Below are positions 1-8,784 of a stretch of DNA of 64,000 bases, piece after piece; the stretch's first letter is position 1; the number at the start of each line of letters is the position of its first letter. The notes below the pieces were generated by a model that was given only the letters and a program-made list of their open reading frames with translations, had not been told where the DNA came from and did no database searches. Both the position numbers and the translations under genes were made by a program. The stretch is from Collinsella sp. (GTDB taxonomy: Bacteria > Actinomycetota > Coriobacteriia > Coriobacteriales > Coriobacteriaceae): assembly GCA_031296755.1 (NCBI GenBank), contig JAUMMZ010000026.1, positions 1 to 64,000 on the forward strand, read 5' to 3'.

Positions 1-272
1 CGGCCGAAGAGGCGTCAGCAGGTCAGTGGGTCATCGTCCCGGCATTCAGCATCAGGGTAGCGCTGCGACGCGGAAATCGCGCGCCGTTGCCGCGCCCCGC
101 AGTGCCCGCTTCCCCCGAGAACAATTATCAGTGCAGGTAGACGACTTGCGCATTCAGCGAAATGCAGGGTATGGACGGCCGGTCCGGGTCCAGCCCCGTA
201 ATCCGGCATAGTTTTGAAATGACACTAATTCACTAGCAGGAAAACTAGGTCGTTTTAGCGCCTTGTCGCCGG
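1..272. other. No supported gene at the left edge
   Basis: GC-rich sequence with short open frames on both strands. None has a convincing ribosome binding site or a family motif I recognise. It could be the decayed end of a neighbouring gene that lies outside the window. Confidence 0.4.
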
Positions 273-1430
273 CTAATTTCCGATTTCCAACCAGTTGCAC
301 AGAACATTTGCTCGCAGTCGCGTCTCGGCGCGCTTCATTGCCTCGGATTTGGCTTTATATCGAATCCCCAAACGACTGCAGACGCTTTTGACTATGGCGT
401 CTAGCTGTTTTTTGTCGTTAAGCATAGCGTGGGTTACCAGGAACACATCGAAACCCATGCTCTGGAGCGCAGTCATGCGCTCCGCATCGTGGTCAAGTAC
501 CGCGCCTGACCCATGGATGACCTCACCTTGGATTTCGATAATTGCTGCCTTCATTAGGATTGGGTTTACAATCACGATGTCACCGTAGCAAACCTTTTGA
601 CCTGCGATGCTTTGGGCTTCCTCGGATAGAGGGGTTAAATCGTTGAGGTATACGTATCTGAATCCTGAACCACCTAGACGTCGAGAACGACTTAGAAGCA
701 GGACCCCCGCGACCTCGAGTGGAGATGCAGCAATGCCGATAACCTGCTGAGCGGCATCATAAAACTGCTTTCCCCACATTTGACTTTTGACCTTTTCGGC
801 GAATCGATGCAGGTCGCTCAGTTCGATGAGCGGCTTTCTCATCCAAAGCGAAGTACCTTTGAGTTTCGTAACCTCTCGTCCATCCTCGCGATTGTTCGTT
901 TGACCTTCATTTTCTGGGACCTTTACGGTTGTGCGGGCATAAACTCGTTTCCAAGGAATCTCGTCCTCGCCTTCTCCAAGTTCGAACAGATCCTGCGTGC
1001 TGGAATTGCGGTTCTCCTTTAACGCGATTTTTAACTGCATTTCGACAGCGGGGGTCGGCTCGAAAACAGAAAACCAGCCGCAAAGTTCGTACATAGCCAG
1101 TACGAGATCTATTTGGGACACAAAGCGTGTCATAGTAAATAACGTGTTAAGCGGATTGGTGACGCTAAAGCCTAAATGAGTGTCGATTGTTGTGCCGGTA
1201 TCCGAAGTCCCTTCCCAGCGAATAGTGGAGCGCAATCCCGAGTGGTGATTACAACAACCTGGCGAAGCAACAGCGATAATCGGGGTCTTGAGGACGTCGG
1301 TTACGAAAGGGGCTTGGGATAGAGCTCGCCAGCCTTCTTCGGAGTTGGGTAGGCGCGGGTAGAGGTCGCGCACCTGCGGTGGGCAGCGCCAATAGCGGAA
1401 TGCGGTGTTTGCGCAGACGATTTCGTCCAT
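273..1430 (-). CDS. Hypothetical protein with a C-terminal PD-(D/E)XK/DUF559-like nuclease fold
   Basis: 385 residues. The start is set at an ATG preceded by GGGGAGG at good spacing; the longer frame upstream has no ribosome binding site. The C-terminal 100 residues (about 282-385) contain GDIVIVNP, then IEIQGEVIH, then D-x-E-R and a strand ending VFLVT. This is the order seen in DUF559/Vsr-like and AbiEi-associated endonuclease-like domains, where D and E-x-(K/Q) form the metal site. Here the usual Lys is Gln (E-I-Q), so catalysis is uncertain. The N-terminal two thirds are not recognised. Coriobacteria carry many divergent copies of such proteins, often near antitoxin-like regulators; that is family knowledge, not visible here. 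It stands alone, downstream of tRNA-Val on the same strand, behind that tRNA's terminator. Function is unknown; a host-defence or regulatory role is inference. Confidence 0.7.
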   Translation of the reverse strand: MDEIVCANTAFRYWRCPPQVRDLYPRLPNSEEGWRALSQAPFVTDVLKTPIIAVASPGCCNHHSGLRSTIRWEGTSDTGTTIDTHLGFSVTNPLNTLFTMTRFVSQIDLVLAMYELCGWFSVFEPTPAVEMQLKIALKENRNSSTQDLFELGEGEDEIPWKRVYARTTVKVPENEGQTNNREDGREVTKLKGTSLWMRKPLIELSDLHRFAEKVKSQMWGKQFYDAAQQVIGIAASPLEVAGVLLLSRSRRLGGSGFRYVYLNDLTPLSEEAQSIAGQKVCYGDIVIVNPILMKAAIIEIQGEVIHGSGAVLDHDAERMTALQSMGFDVFLVTHAMLNDKKQLDAIVKSVCSRLGIRYKAKSEAMKRAETRLRANVLCNWLEIGN

Positions 1431-1751
1431 TTGCGCCTCCCCTGGTATCGGCCGTAGACCATGCAGTTGTGGTCGTGGACGATTATCTAACGGGGCATCA
1501 TGCGGGTAAGTACGGGAGGCTGACCAAATGCTGACCAAATATTGGATGGGATGTGTTGAAAGGTTGATCGAGCCATGAATGTGCTGGTACGAGCTATGCG
1601 CCAATGATCTCTGTCTCCACAATTGCACATAGATTACGCACGGAATTCAATGAATGAACGCAGACGCATTTTGCAAAACGCGCAATGACGACACCTAAGG
1701 TGAACTGCGTAACATATAACGCCTTAGGTAACTTCGCTTCGATTTTGGTGT

Positions 1752-1789
1752 CAAAAAGAAAAAGGTCAGAAGCTTAACACCTCTGACCT
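1752..1789 (-). terminator. Rho-independent terminator of tRNA-Val
   Basis: Read on the minus strand, the arms AGGTCAGA and TCTGACCT flank an 11-12 nt loop and are followed by TTTTCTTTTT. It sits just after the 3' end of the tRNA gene and insulates the gene to its left. Confidence 0.8.
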
Positions 1790-1799
1790 GCGCTTTTGA

Positions 1800-1874
1800 T
1801 GGTGGGCGATACAAGATTCGAACTTGTGACCCCATCCGTGTGAAGGATATGCTCTACCCCTGAGCCAATCGCCC
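1800..1874 (-). tRNA. tRNA-Val (anticodon CAC)
   Basis: A full cloverleaf can be drawn. The acceptor is GGGCGAT paired with ATCGCCC. The D arm is GCTC/GAGC. The anticodon loop TTCACAC gives CAC, which reads GUG. The T arm carries TTCGAAT. The discriminator is A and the CCA end is encoded. tRNA 3' ends are common integration sites, and decayed accessory DNA lies to the right of this gene (its 5' side). No duplicated 3' end was noticed, so integration here is not shown. Confidence 0.95.
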
Positions 1875-1899
1875 GTCGCCTTTCGGCAAAAGAGATACT

Positions 1900-1927
1900 A
1901 TCATAGCCGCGCGTGGTTTACCAAGAA
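1900..1927 (-). promoter_or_regulatory. Likely tRNA-Val promoter
   Basis: On the minus strand TATGAT lies about 25 bp before the tRNA 5' end, with TTCTTG 16 bp further upstream. The -10 is good and the -35 is weak. Confidence 0.45.
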
Positions 1928-2012
1928 CTTTTTGCCCCCGATTTTAAATTCGTGGATGCTAGCCAAGCCAAAACAACCAAAGCAATCGGAAAAACTGCAG
2001 CTCAACCACCCT

Positions 2013-2823
2013 TTACCGCTTGATCCACGACGTTTCGGGGCGGCAAATAAGTCGCGCGTTGTTGTAGGCCATGTCGAGCGTGAGACAGGTGCGCGCGGCG
2101 TAGAAGCCGTCTTCGCGCTGGATGGTCAGCGCCAGCTCGGGCTTGTCGCCGGTCAGGCACAGCGGCAGCAGCAGTTGGATTCGGCTGCCGTAGAACTGCG
2201 GCACCGCGAGCGTGTAGTTGGCGGCGGCGCGGCGGGCGGCCTCGACGACGGCGCCCTCAAAGGCGCGACGCAGCAGCAGCGAGTTACCCTCCCCCATCAG
2301 GCTGGCGGGAATGCGCGTCAGGTTCTCCTCGTCGCCCAGAATGTGGTCGATGTTGGAGCGGATGGGAAGGCGGTAGTCAAAGACCAGCTCGGAGGGGTCC
2401 TCGGCAAAGCGCACGCGGCACGGCAGGTACTCAAATGAGACCAGCATGGGGTCGCTCTCCTTAATAGAAGCCCTTCAAAAACCAGCGCTGGCGCGCGTCG
2501 GGCTTGGTGTTGGGCTCAAACAGGCCGTAGATGGTCTCGTAGCGGCGCGTGTACAGGCCGGTGTTGAATAGGCAACGGTCGTCGTCGAACACCAGCGGCA
2601 AGTTGGACGGGGCGGTCTGGTCCACGTCACGCTCGGTCAAGAACACCGCGCGGCTAAACGAAAACGACAGGTAGTTTTTGAGGATGCGGTTGCCGGGACC
2701 CCAGTCCTCGGGGTCGGCGAGGTCGGCCAAGCGCTCGTAACAGGGCTCGGGGCAAAACGCAAAGTCGTATACATTGCTGCACAGGGTGTTGGGGATCTCC
2801 ATGTGACGTCCAATCCATCTCAT
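2013..2823 (-). pseudogene. DUF3825 (OST-HTH-associated-type) protein, frameshifted
   Basis: Two frames together make one DUF3825-type protein of about 270 residues. The first (120 aa) has NRILKNYL, FNTGLYTRRYE and IYGLFEPN and ends WFLKGFY-stop. The second (144 aa) continues with SFEYLP, DYRLPIRSNIDHI, NYTLAVPQFYG, LLLPLCL and LTLDMAYNNARL, all family hallmarks in the expected order. The break is at TTC TAT TAA GGA GAG. Skipping one T restores FY-KESDPM and joins the two halves. The second half also has its own AAGGAG nine bases before an ATG, so a split product could be made by reinitiation. DUF3825 proteins are of unknown function and are often linked to RNA-related domains. It follows the broken Fic/Doc gene by 24 bp. 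A +1 indel in a former single gene is the simplest reading. Confidence 0.75.
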
Positions 2824-2847
2824 AGCTGGCGTGCGGATGCTTTGATT

Positions 2848-3362
2848 CTATACGTGCGAAGCGTCGTCGGAGATCACGATGCAATGGCACCTTAGCTCGT
2901 TGGCTAGATCGTCGAGCGTGCGGCGTCTAGCAACGAGGTCCTGGATCCAGGCGTAGTACTGGTTGTCTTTGGGTTCGGGGCTGTCGGACAGCACGACCGG
3001 AGTGCCGGCAACCTTAGGACGGACAACGCAAAGACAAGGCTGGTTCGCTTGTTGCCGTCCTCGAAGATGTGGTCCTTGACCATGTGCTCGGCGACGTAGG
3101 CGACCTGGTCAAAGATGTCCGTGAAACGATCGGCTGGCGATTGGCCGAATATCGTGCAGAACGCGCCCGCAAACACGGACTCGATGCGTCCGAGCTCGAG
3201 CATAGCCCTGTCGCCCGCGGCATCGGTCGTATAGCAGCGTCCGATTGTTAGCAGCGTATTGTGAAGGCGCATGACGGCGCCGGCCATGGCTTCGAGCGAA
3301 CTGGCATCATCGAGCACGAGCGGCGGGAACGGACGAGCACTCTGCCGCGTAGCCGCCATCAT
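2848..3362 (-). pseudogene. Fic/Doc-family protein, frameshifted
   Basis: The motif HIFEDGNKRTS matches the Fic/Doc active site H-x-F-x-(D/E)-x-N-(K/G)-R. The Lys after Asn is Doc-like (kinase type) rather than the GNGR of AMP-transferring Fic enzymes. About 15 residues later the frame is lost, near VLRL. A one-base insertion there restores a plausible C-terminus (VAGTPVVLSDSPEPKDN...LDDLANELRCH...SDDASHV, ending in TAG). The unshifted frame gives a proline/serine-rich tail of no sense. The active-site helix is intact but the C-terminal helices are lost, so the toxin is probably inactive. The start overlaps the stop of a small upstream gene by ATGA, the classic antitoxin-toxin layout. An assembly error of one base cannot be excluded. 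Confidence 0.7.
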
Positions 3363-3544
3363 GAGTTCTCCAAGAGCCTGAGCGCGTTGGGCATGCCCGT
3401 AATGGTTAACTCAACTGCATGGTCGATCGACGTAGAGTCGTCGAGCGAAATCGGTAATGTTGAATTCTTCTCGTCCGCTATTGAATGATTTTCTTGTGCA
3501 GCTCGACCAGCGCCGTCATCTAGCTGAACATAGCTCCAAAGCAT
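3359..3544 (-). CDS. Small hypothetical protein, possible antitoxin of the Fic/Doc gene
   Basis: 61 residues, acidic to neutral. GAGG stands five bases before the ATG, and the stop overlaps the Fic/Doc start. No Phd, RHH or HTH motif can be named. The claim that it is an antitoxin rests only on position and coupling. Other frames in this stretch also open briefly, so the gene itself may be partly decayed. Confidence 0.4.
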   Translation of the reverse strand: MLWSYVQLDDGAGRAAQENHSIADEKNSTLPISLDDSTSIDHAVELTITGMPNALRLLENS

Positions 3545-3604
3545 TGCTACCTCGTTTACAACTTATTGAGTTAAATGCCTGCCCCCAACGCGGGATGAAT
3601 CGCA

Positions 3605-4282
3605 CTAGTTACCCGACCCAAATACGTCATCTACAAGATCAGGCAAGTCTGTCCATACTTGATAGGCGACAACGTTGTCCGGATTCATTTCTCTTGCACG
3701 ACGTTTATTGTCCGTATTGTGCTTTGCGGCATTGGTCAAAGCCTGGCCCTTGTTGCCATCAATCATTTCGAGATTTACCGACTTGAACTTTGACGCGGAG
3801 GACCTGTTGGGGTCAGTAGATTTTAGAACGCCAAGGTCACGCGCTCTTTTCTCACATTGTGGCGTCGATGCAAAAGTTTCCGGGCATGGTGAGACATGAT
3901 CGATAAGCAATACTTCAAAGCATGGATTGGAGATCGCGAGCCTAACTCCTTTTGTCTTTGCTTCTCGTTCTGCTGCGGTTAGGTTTCTGAACTCATCTGA
4001 ATCGACTACGATCCATGCGGAACTCAATGCTTCGATTTCGCCTGCTTTAACGGCCTTTTTATCTGAATCGAGCTCTCGCGAAAGCTGCTTGGCCACCTTC
4101 AAAGGATCTCCGTCAATATGCCGATACCGCACGCTTCCGCGAACGTCCATTTCATTAATAAGGAAGTTAAAGTATTCGGTTTCGGTCACCTTTCCATTAG
4201 ACACAATTAGGTGGCGCTTTCTTTTGGCTCTTGTCTGCTTTTTGCGGCCGCGAGCAAGTCCCCTCCTTTCTGTTTTAGCCAT
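3605..4282 (-). CDS. RloB/AbiLii-like protein
   Basis: 225 residues. The N-terminus is very basic (ARGRKKQTRAKRKRH), then IVSNGKVTETEYFNFL, then WIVVDSDEF, then SNPCFEVLLIDHV. This spacing of a T-E-x-x-Y segment, a D-x-D strand and an N-P-x-F-E segment is that of the RloB family (Toprim-like; partners of RloA-type ATPases). The usual first glutamate of the E-x-x-T-E motif reads N-G-K here. The start lies inside the end of the upstream ATPase gene (8-nt overlap), so translation is coupled. By family knowledge such pairs occur in restriction-modification islands and in the lactococcal AbiL phage-abortive system. A defence role here is inference from that pairing and from the island setting. Confidence 0.8.
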   Translation of the reverse strand: MAKTERRGLARGRKKQTRAKRKRHLIVSNGKVTETEYFNFLINEMDVRGSVRYRHIDGDPLKVAKQLSRELDSDKKAVKAGEIEALSSAWIVVDSDEFRNLTAAEREAKTKGVRLAISNPCFEVLLIDHVSPCPETFASTPQCEKRARDLGVLKSTDPNRSSASKFKSVNLEMIDGNKGQALTNAAKHNTDNKRRAREMNPDNVVAYQVWTDLPDLVDDVFGSGN

Positions 4283-5570
4283 TTATGTCAGCGCCTTCCT
4301 TCATGTGCTGTGTCACAAGTTGATGAAAACTTGGGTTGGGCAGCGGCACATAGACACCGTTTAAATAATTGCGCCCCAGATTCTCATTTGCGCGAGGGGA
4401 ATATTCCATAGCAGCAATCAATTGCGAAGCACCTTCAGAGTCCTTTTCTACAAACCAGACCTGATCTCGTTCAAGCACCTCTTCCATGGGGCTCGTGCGC
4501 GTCATCAAGGTGACATCATGAGTTGAGAAGATCAGCTGCGCACCCCTTGGATTAGTGCTGGGATCGGCAAACAGTGAGACAAAGTCGCGCAACAGCGTGG
4601 GATGAAGGCTCGAATCAAGCTCGTCAATTACCGTTGTGGCCCCACTGCTTAAAGAACGTAAGGCTACCGAGAAAAACGCTAGCGCAGCTTTTGTGCCCTC
4701 CGATTCATGGGCGGAGTCCAGCCAAAAGCCATCTCCCGAGCCTTTATGGTGGAAGAACAGGTCATAAGCGAACGACCATTTAAAGTCTTCTGCAATTTTA
4801 TTACGTGCCACTTCCGGAATCTCTTCGAGTCCAATGAGTGAGTCTTTTAAGCCCATGACGCCTTCCGATTGGCGGACATCCATGCCGTCAATTCCAATGT
4901 CAGCATATTTAATGAGCTGAGATAGCATCTGAGCTCGTGCGTCATCGTTGATAAACAGCTTTTTAATGGTGGCGAGCTCTGCAAGATAATGCGTTGCATC
5001 ATAGAGTTTGATGTCATTGGCAAGAGCTGCGAATGCGGGTTGAATTACATCACTACCAGCCGCCGCGGCGGCAGATAAGAACAGAGAATTATTTCGCGTG
5101 ATATCCCAAAGTTGTTTTTTGGCGCCTGTAAACGTGCTACCAAATTTAATCGACTGTTCCCCGTTTACCGAAGAGCGGTCATAGAGGAGGGACGGTTGTT
5201 TCGATCGGTATACGGTGAGGTTCTCGTAAGTAACCTCATTTTTGTTTACACCAAATGAGAACTCATACTTCAAATTGCTGGCTGTAAATTCAATCGAGAA
5301 CTCGGTATCACTTGATCGCGACTTTGAGTCAAGTAAAAAGGGAATGATAGGTATATGAGATTTCGAATCACCTGTTGCGTAACCGTTGCGAATAAAAAAC
5401 GAGACAAAGTCCAGGGCGTCTAAGAAATTTGATTTGCCTGACGCGTTTGCTCCGTAAATCGCGGCTACTCGCACGGGCCCAAATTCCTTTTTGCTCGAAA
5501 TCGGTTCAAACGAGAACTGCTGGGCATCTCGAAAGCTCTGAAAGTTTTTAAAAGAAAAATTGAGGATCAT
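4275..5570 (-). CDS. AAA/ABC-type ATPase, RloA/AbiLi-like (AAA_21)
   Basis: 431 residues from the ATG with AAGGA nine bases before it; a 20-codon upstream extension lacks such a site. It begins FSFKNFQSF and has Walker A GANASGKSN (residues 40-48), Walker B TVIDELDSSLHP (about 313-324) and an H-loop STHD (about 349-352). The insert between Walker A and the C-terminal half is typical of SMC/OLD-like overcoming-lysogenization relatives. It is the first gene of a two-gene unit with the RloB-like protein. In RloA/AbiL and PARIS-type systems the ATPase acts as a sensor or clamp and the partner carries the effector; that mechanism is transferred by analogy. All nucleotide-binding motifs look intact. 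Confidence 0.85.
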   Translation of the reverse strand: MILNFSFKNFQSFRDAQQFSFEPISSKKEFGPVRVAAIYGANASGKSNFLDALDFVSFFIRNGYATGDSKSHIPIIPFLLDSKSRSSDTEFSIEFTASNLKYEFSFGVNKNEVTYENLTVYRSKQPSLLYDRSSVNGEQSIKFGSTFTGAKKQLWDITRNNSLFLSAAAAAGSDVIQPAFAALANDIKLYDATHYLAELATIKKLFINDDARAQMLSQLIKYADIGIDGMDVRQSEGVMGLKDSLIGLEEIPEVARNKIAEDFKWSFAYDLFFHHKGSGDGFWLDSAHESEGTKAALAFFSVALRSLSSGATTVIDELDSSLHPTLLRDFVSLFADPSTNPRGAQLIFSTHDVTLMTRTSPMEEVLERDQVWFVEKDSEGASQLIAAMEYSPRANENLGRNYLNGVYVPLPNPSFHQLVTQHMKEGADING

Positions 5571-5629
5571 CTTCAGAATCCTTTTCAAAAAAGTCGATTT
5601 TTCCCAGACATCCTTAAATAGCAAGAACA

Positions 5630-5683
5630 ATTATATAGTTTTATAGCCGATATTTGTTAGCTTTGAACAAATATCGGCTATAA
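5630..5683 (-). promoter_or_regulatory. Promoter with perfect 18-bp inverted repeat before the AbiL-like pair
   Basis: The arms TTATAGCCGATATTTGTT and its exact complement are separated by 7 bp. On the minus strand a TATAAT lies just downstream, about 55-60 bp before the ATPase start, so the inverted repeat covers the -35 area. It could be an operator or the stem of a terminator for the upstream FRG gene; the following minus-strand sequence has no long T run, which favours an operator. Confidence 0.5.
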
Positions 5684-5769
5684 ATTGAGAATATAAGTAA
5701 TAGACCTTGTAAGTACGTATAACATAATGATTGAAGCATGCTTCTCTACGCTGCTTTTAAGAGCGATCT

Positions 5770-6699
5770 TCAGTGACGGTGTCTCTTAATCTCATTCACT
5801 ATGCCGGCACATCTCTTCTCAATGCTGTCGGGAAAGAGCGAAGCTTCGGTAATGCCAAGTTTACTCAACTCGTTCAGTATTGATGCTTTCCTATCAGATG
5901 GCACTATGCAACGACCGGCTATTACGGGGCTGTCTTTGGGTAGTGGACTTATGAATTCCTCAAACGATAAATAAGGATCTTCACCACGAATGTCATTTGG
6001 GAAAAGGATATATTGCCCCGACTGAGCGGCTTGCCTATCGAGATATCTAGTTCCGTAGACAAATAATGTGTCTTCGCAGCACTCCTTAAACCATTTTGCC
6101 TGATCAGTTGGTTTAGGGAAATTTGAAAGCACTAGATCACGTTGATAGTCAAAGTATGGTCTAGATATTGCAAGTGAAGCAAAGTCCGATAACACTTTAG
6201 AGTTCATAAACAGATGCCATGAGTCTGCGATTGCCTGGCAGATGGGATATTCCCGCTTATCCCCTCCCGGTCGCCTAAAGATAAATACTTCGCCCACGTC
6301 ATCGGGATTGCCGCAGGCGAAATAGAGGGCGGCAAGTGCGTTTGAAGTGACATCTAATAGTCTGGAGGGGACTCCGTAGTGCTGGAGACAGGCTAAAAGA
6401 TCAATCGGAAGCAAATCTCGTTTAAAAATATTTGGCAATATACGGCAGGCGGTTTCAATAATATCCGCCTCGTGCTTAAGTGTGCCTATGATAGGAGAAA
6501 TGGCGTCAGATCCCGGTTTACGCCAAAGACTGTCTCTTCCGATTGACGGAACAAGATCAAACTTAGTGGATCCTTGTCCACGAAACACAAATGTAGACTC
6601 AATTGTTTGGGCGTCACCATCTATTGTTGGTGAAAGTTCGTTGATGTATTTGATATACGAGGCTACATCTTCAACCTCAATTCTAGTTTCATTAGACAT
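5770..6699 (-). CDS. FRG-domain protein
   Basis: 309 residues with AAGGA seven bases before the ATG. The FRG signature is clear: FVFRGQ (residues 37-42), then a D-LLACLQHYGVPSRLLD stretch and NALAALYFAC (about 100-128). FRG domains (named for F-R-G) occur in many phage-defence and mobile-island proteins and are thought to be enzymatic, but their reaction is not established. No second domain or membrane segment is visible. It stands alone between the AbiL-like pair and a surface-protein pseudogene. An island-borne defence or toxin role is an inference. Confidence 0.85.
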   Translation of the reverse strand: MSNETRIEVEDVASYIKYINELSPTIDGDAQTIESTFVFRGQGSTKFDLVPSIGRDSLWRKPGSDAISPIIGTLKHEADIIETACRILPNIFKRDLLPIDLLACLQHYGVPSRLLDVTSNALAALYFACGNPDDVGEVFIFRRPGGDKREYPICQAIADSWHLFMNSKVLSDFASLAISRPYFDYQRDLVLSNFPKPTDQAKWFKECCEDTLFVYGTRYLDRQAAQSGQYILFPNDIRGEDPYLSFEEFISPLPKDSPVIAGRCIVPSDRKASILNELSKLGITEASLFPDSIEKRCAGIVNEIKRHRH

Positions 6700-6952
6700 A
6701 TATCAATCCTTTAGTGGAACAAGAAGCTATATTAACGGCAGCATTTGGATTGCAATTATCTTATCGCTCGAGCAGATGGAGTGTAAGGCTCAACAGGGGT
6801 AAGTGATTGTGAAGCTGCCAAGCAAAACTAAAAAGTGCCGTCGCAGCGATAGCTGATACGGCACCAATCTCTAATAATTTGATTCAGTAGAAGGCTAAAG
6901 ACTTCTGCAATGGCTGTATTCACTTCTCCCCTGGTCTCACTTAAACGAGGCC

Positions 6953-8008
6953 TTAGCAGCGACATGCGGCAGCTAGAAACACTGTACCAAGCAGGAAAAG
7001 CGTCACGGAAGCGGCGATCCAATTGTTGTCGCTGGTCTTGGGGAGAGACGTGGAGGTCGCAGTTACAGTCTTGGGCTTTGAGGCCTTAACGACCGTGGTC
7101 TTGGTTACTGTCGTTGTTGTCTTGGTTGTCGCGGCCGCGGGTTTCAGCGCGGGATTTGCCGTGGGTCCTGTGGTGGGTTCTCCAGCAGCGGGGCTTGCAT
7201 CGGCGGGAGACTTGTCCGCGCTATCGCCCGGTACCTCGCCCCCGTCGGTCTCCCCCGCCGGAGCCGTGGTGCCCTCGGGCTCAACCACCACATGCGCAGC
7301 CACGGCCCCGCCAGCATCCACCACGCTACCAGCATCAAAGGCCCCGTCGGCAGGCGTCACAAACCGCGCAGACACAAGCGATCCGCCCGTGCACGCAACG
7401 CCGCCGTCGGCACCGGCCGCATCAAGCCACGAGGCGTCGACGGAAAGCCGACAGCCGGCCGCACCATCGCCAAGGCCCGCATCCTGCAGATACACGCCAT
7501 AGGCGCGCACGCCCGCTCCGAACCCGGCGCCCGCGGCAACGACGCGTCCGCCGCCGCGCACAGCCATGTCGCCTGCGATCACGCCGGCAACCGCCTCGTC
7601 CGTGATATCTGCCCCGTCTGCCCGGGCGTCGACGGTGCAGCCGTCCACCACGAGTGCCTGCGAAACGTGGATCCCGCACTGCGAGCCCGTCGCCGTTAGG
7701 GTCCCGGTACCGCGAAGCGTCAGGCTGCCCCACACCTCCATGCCGCACAGCGTGATGTGCGCATCGGGCGCATGCGACTCCGTCACGGAGTTCTGCCCGG
7801 CAAGCGTCAACACCAGGTCGCCCTCGGCGCCGATGGCCTCGCCCGCGTAGCCGTTAAGCTTCAGATGATCGGCATCGGTCCAGGCTCAGCCGGGGCCCTA
7901 CACGCCCGGCTCGTAGTACGTCGCGTCCGCGATGATGAGGCTCTCCGCGCCCACTGCATAAGAAGGCCCACCCACCAAAACGCATAGGCAAGCAGCGGCG
8001 GTAAACAT
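6953..8008 (-). pseudogene. LPXTG-like surface protein, broken copy (two in-frame stops)
   Basis: This is a paralogue of the intact gene 2.3 kb away and is colinear with it. It has a signal peptide (ACLCVLVGGPSYAVGA), a repeat-rich beta region, a Thr/Lys-rich stalk and a sorting end LPKTS-DNNW with a hydrophobic tail. After YYEPGV the frame meets TAG, and three codons later TGA. The intact copy reads TCG (Ser) and TGG (Trp) at these points, so both are single-base changes. The sorting motif has Ser where the intact copy has Gly. The start (ATG after GAGAGGG) is intact, so only a peptide of about 36 residues could be made. A secreted, sortase-anchored adhesin or carbohydrate-binding role for the parent is inferred. 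Confidence 0.85.
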
Positions 8009-8484
8009 CTTGCCCTCTCTTTTAATGAGAAGGCAGATCGCTATAACCGAGTTTGTCCGAACATCGCGTAAGGCATGAGTCAGGTCGAAGGTGTTCATCG
8101 AGACGACAGGGACAGAGATGCCTTAATAGGTCGTCTCGATCTGGGCGAACCCCTCGTACCTAGGATCGACGCACCTCGATAGAGAACGCGGGGGCGCAGT
8201 TTGCCGCATTCCGCTCATCGACAGTGTTGGGCTATCGCTTTAAGGAACCTGTCGATGAAAAGGAAGAGTCTGGTAGCGTATGGCCACACGCAGGATCTAC
8301 CGGCGAGCGCATTGCGCAACCTTTTGCAGAGCAAACCGCTGCCAGGGCCTGGTTTGGAGACGATATTCCAGCCTAGGATGGGAGGTAATCATCATTGCGC
8401 AGCTAAATCTCCAACAATGTTGAACAAATAGGATGTCATTTGCTTGAAATCCGGATAGCTTTGGTGGTGTCGATATTAAGGGAG
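8009..8484. other. Intergenic remnant
   Basis: No intact gene. On the plus strand, around 8190-8370, one frame reads sensibly (for instance LGYRFKEPVDEKEESG) without a start or a recognisable family and then stops. This is probably the relic of a lost gene. Confidence 0.3.
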
Positions 8485-8784
8485 CTATCGGAACAGCTCA
8501 TCATGGCTGCCGGTGCGTTCAAAGAAAGCTACCTCTTCGTTTGATGACCATATGACAAGCCAGTCGCCAGAGTTTGCTACGTGACATTCGTTTCACCCTG
8601 CCCAGTTGCCGCTTAGCCGGTGCATATTATGACGTCGTTTTAATATGTCCATTGACTCGGGTGTATTCTGTAGCACCAGGTCAATTAGCTTTTGAAGCTC
8701 GGATAGATCCCATTTACGGCGCTTTGCTTTTTTCTTTAAATCGCGGGAGAAGGCTGCAGAGAACTCTGCGGTTAACGTGCTCAT
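8485..8784 (-). pseudogene. YafQ/RelE-type mRNA interferase toxin with internal stop
   Basis: The frame begins FSRDLKKKAKRRKWDLSEL and reads LSGNWAG, then TGA, then NECHVANSGDWLVIW and FFERTGSHDELF. With Arg at the TGA (one base from CGA or AGA) it becomes the YafQ-type core G-x-W-x-G-x-R-E-C-H-I, DWLLIY, RTGSH-x-x-LF. The stop therefore falls in the middle of the catalytic half and removes the C-terminal His, so the toxin should be dead. The start overlaps the antitoxin stop by ATGA. The intact antitoxin beside it fits loss of toxin only. Confidence 0.85.

Noticed and set aside
2452..2470. Programmed +1 frameshift like that of prfB in the DUF3825 gene
   Set aside because: TAT-TAA is not a good slip site and the upstream stimulator is absent; a plain indel explains it better.
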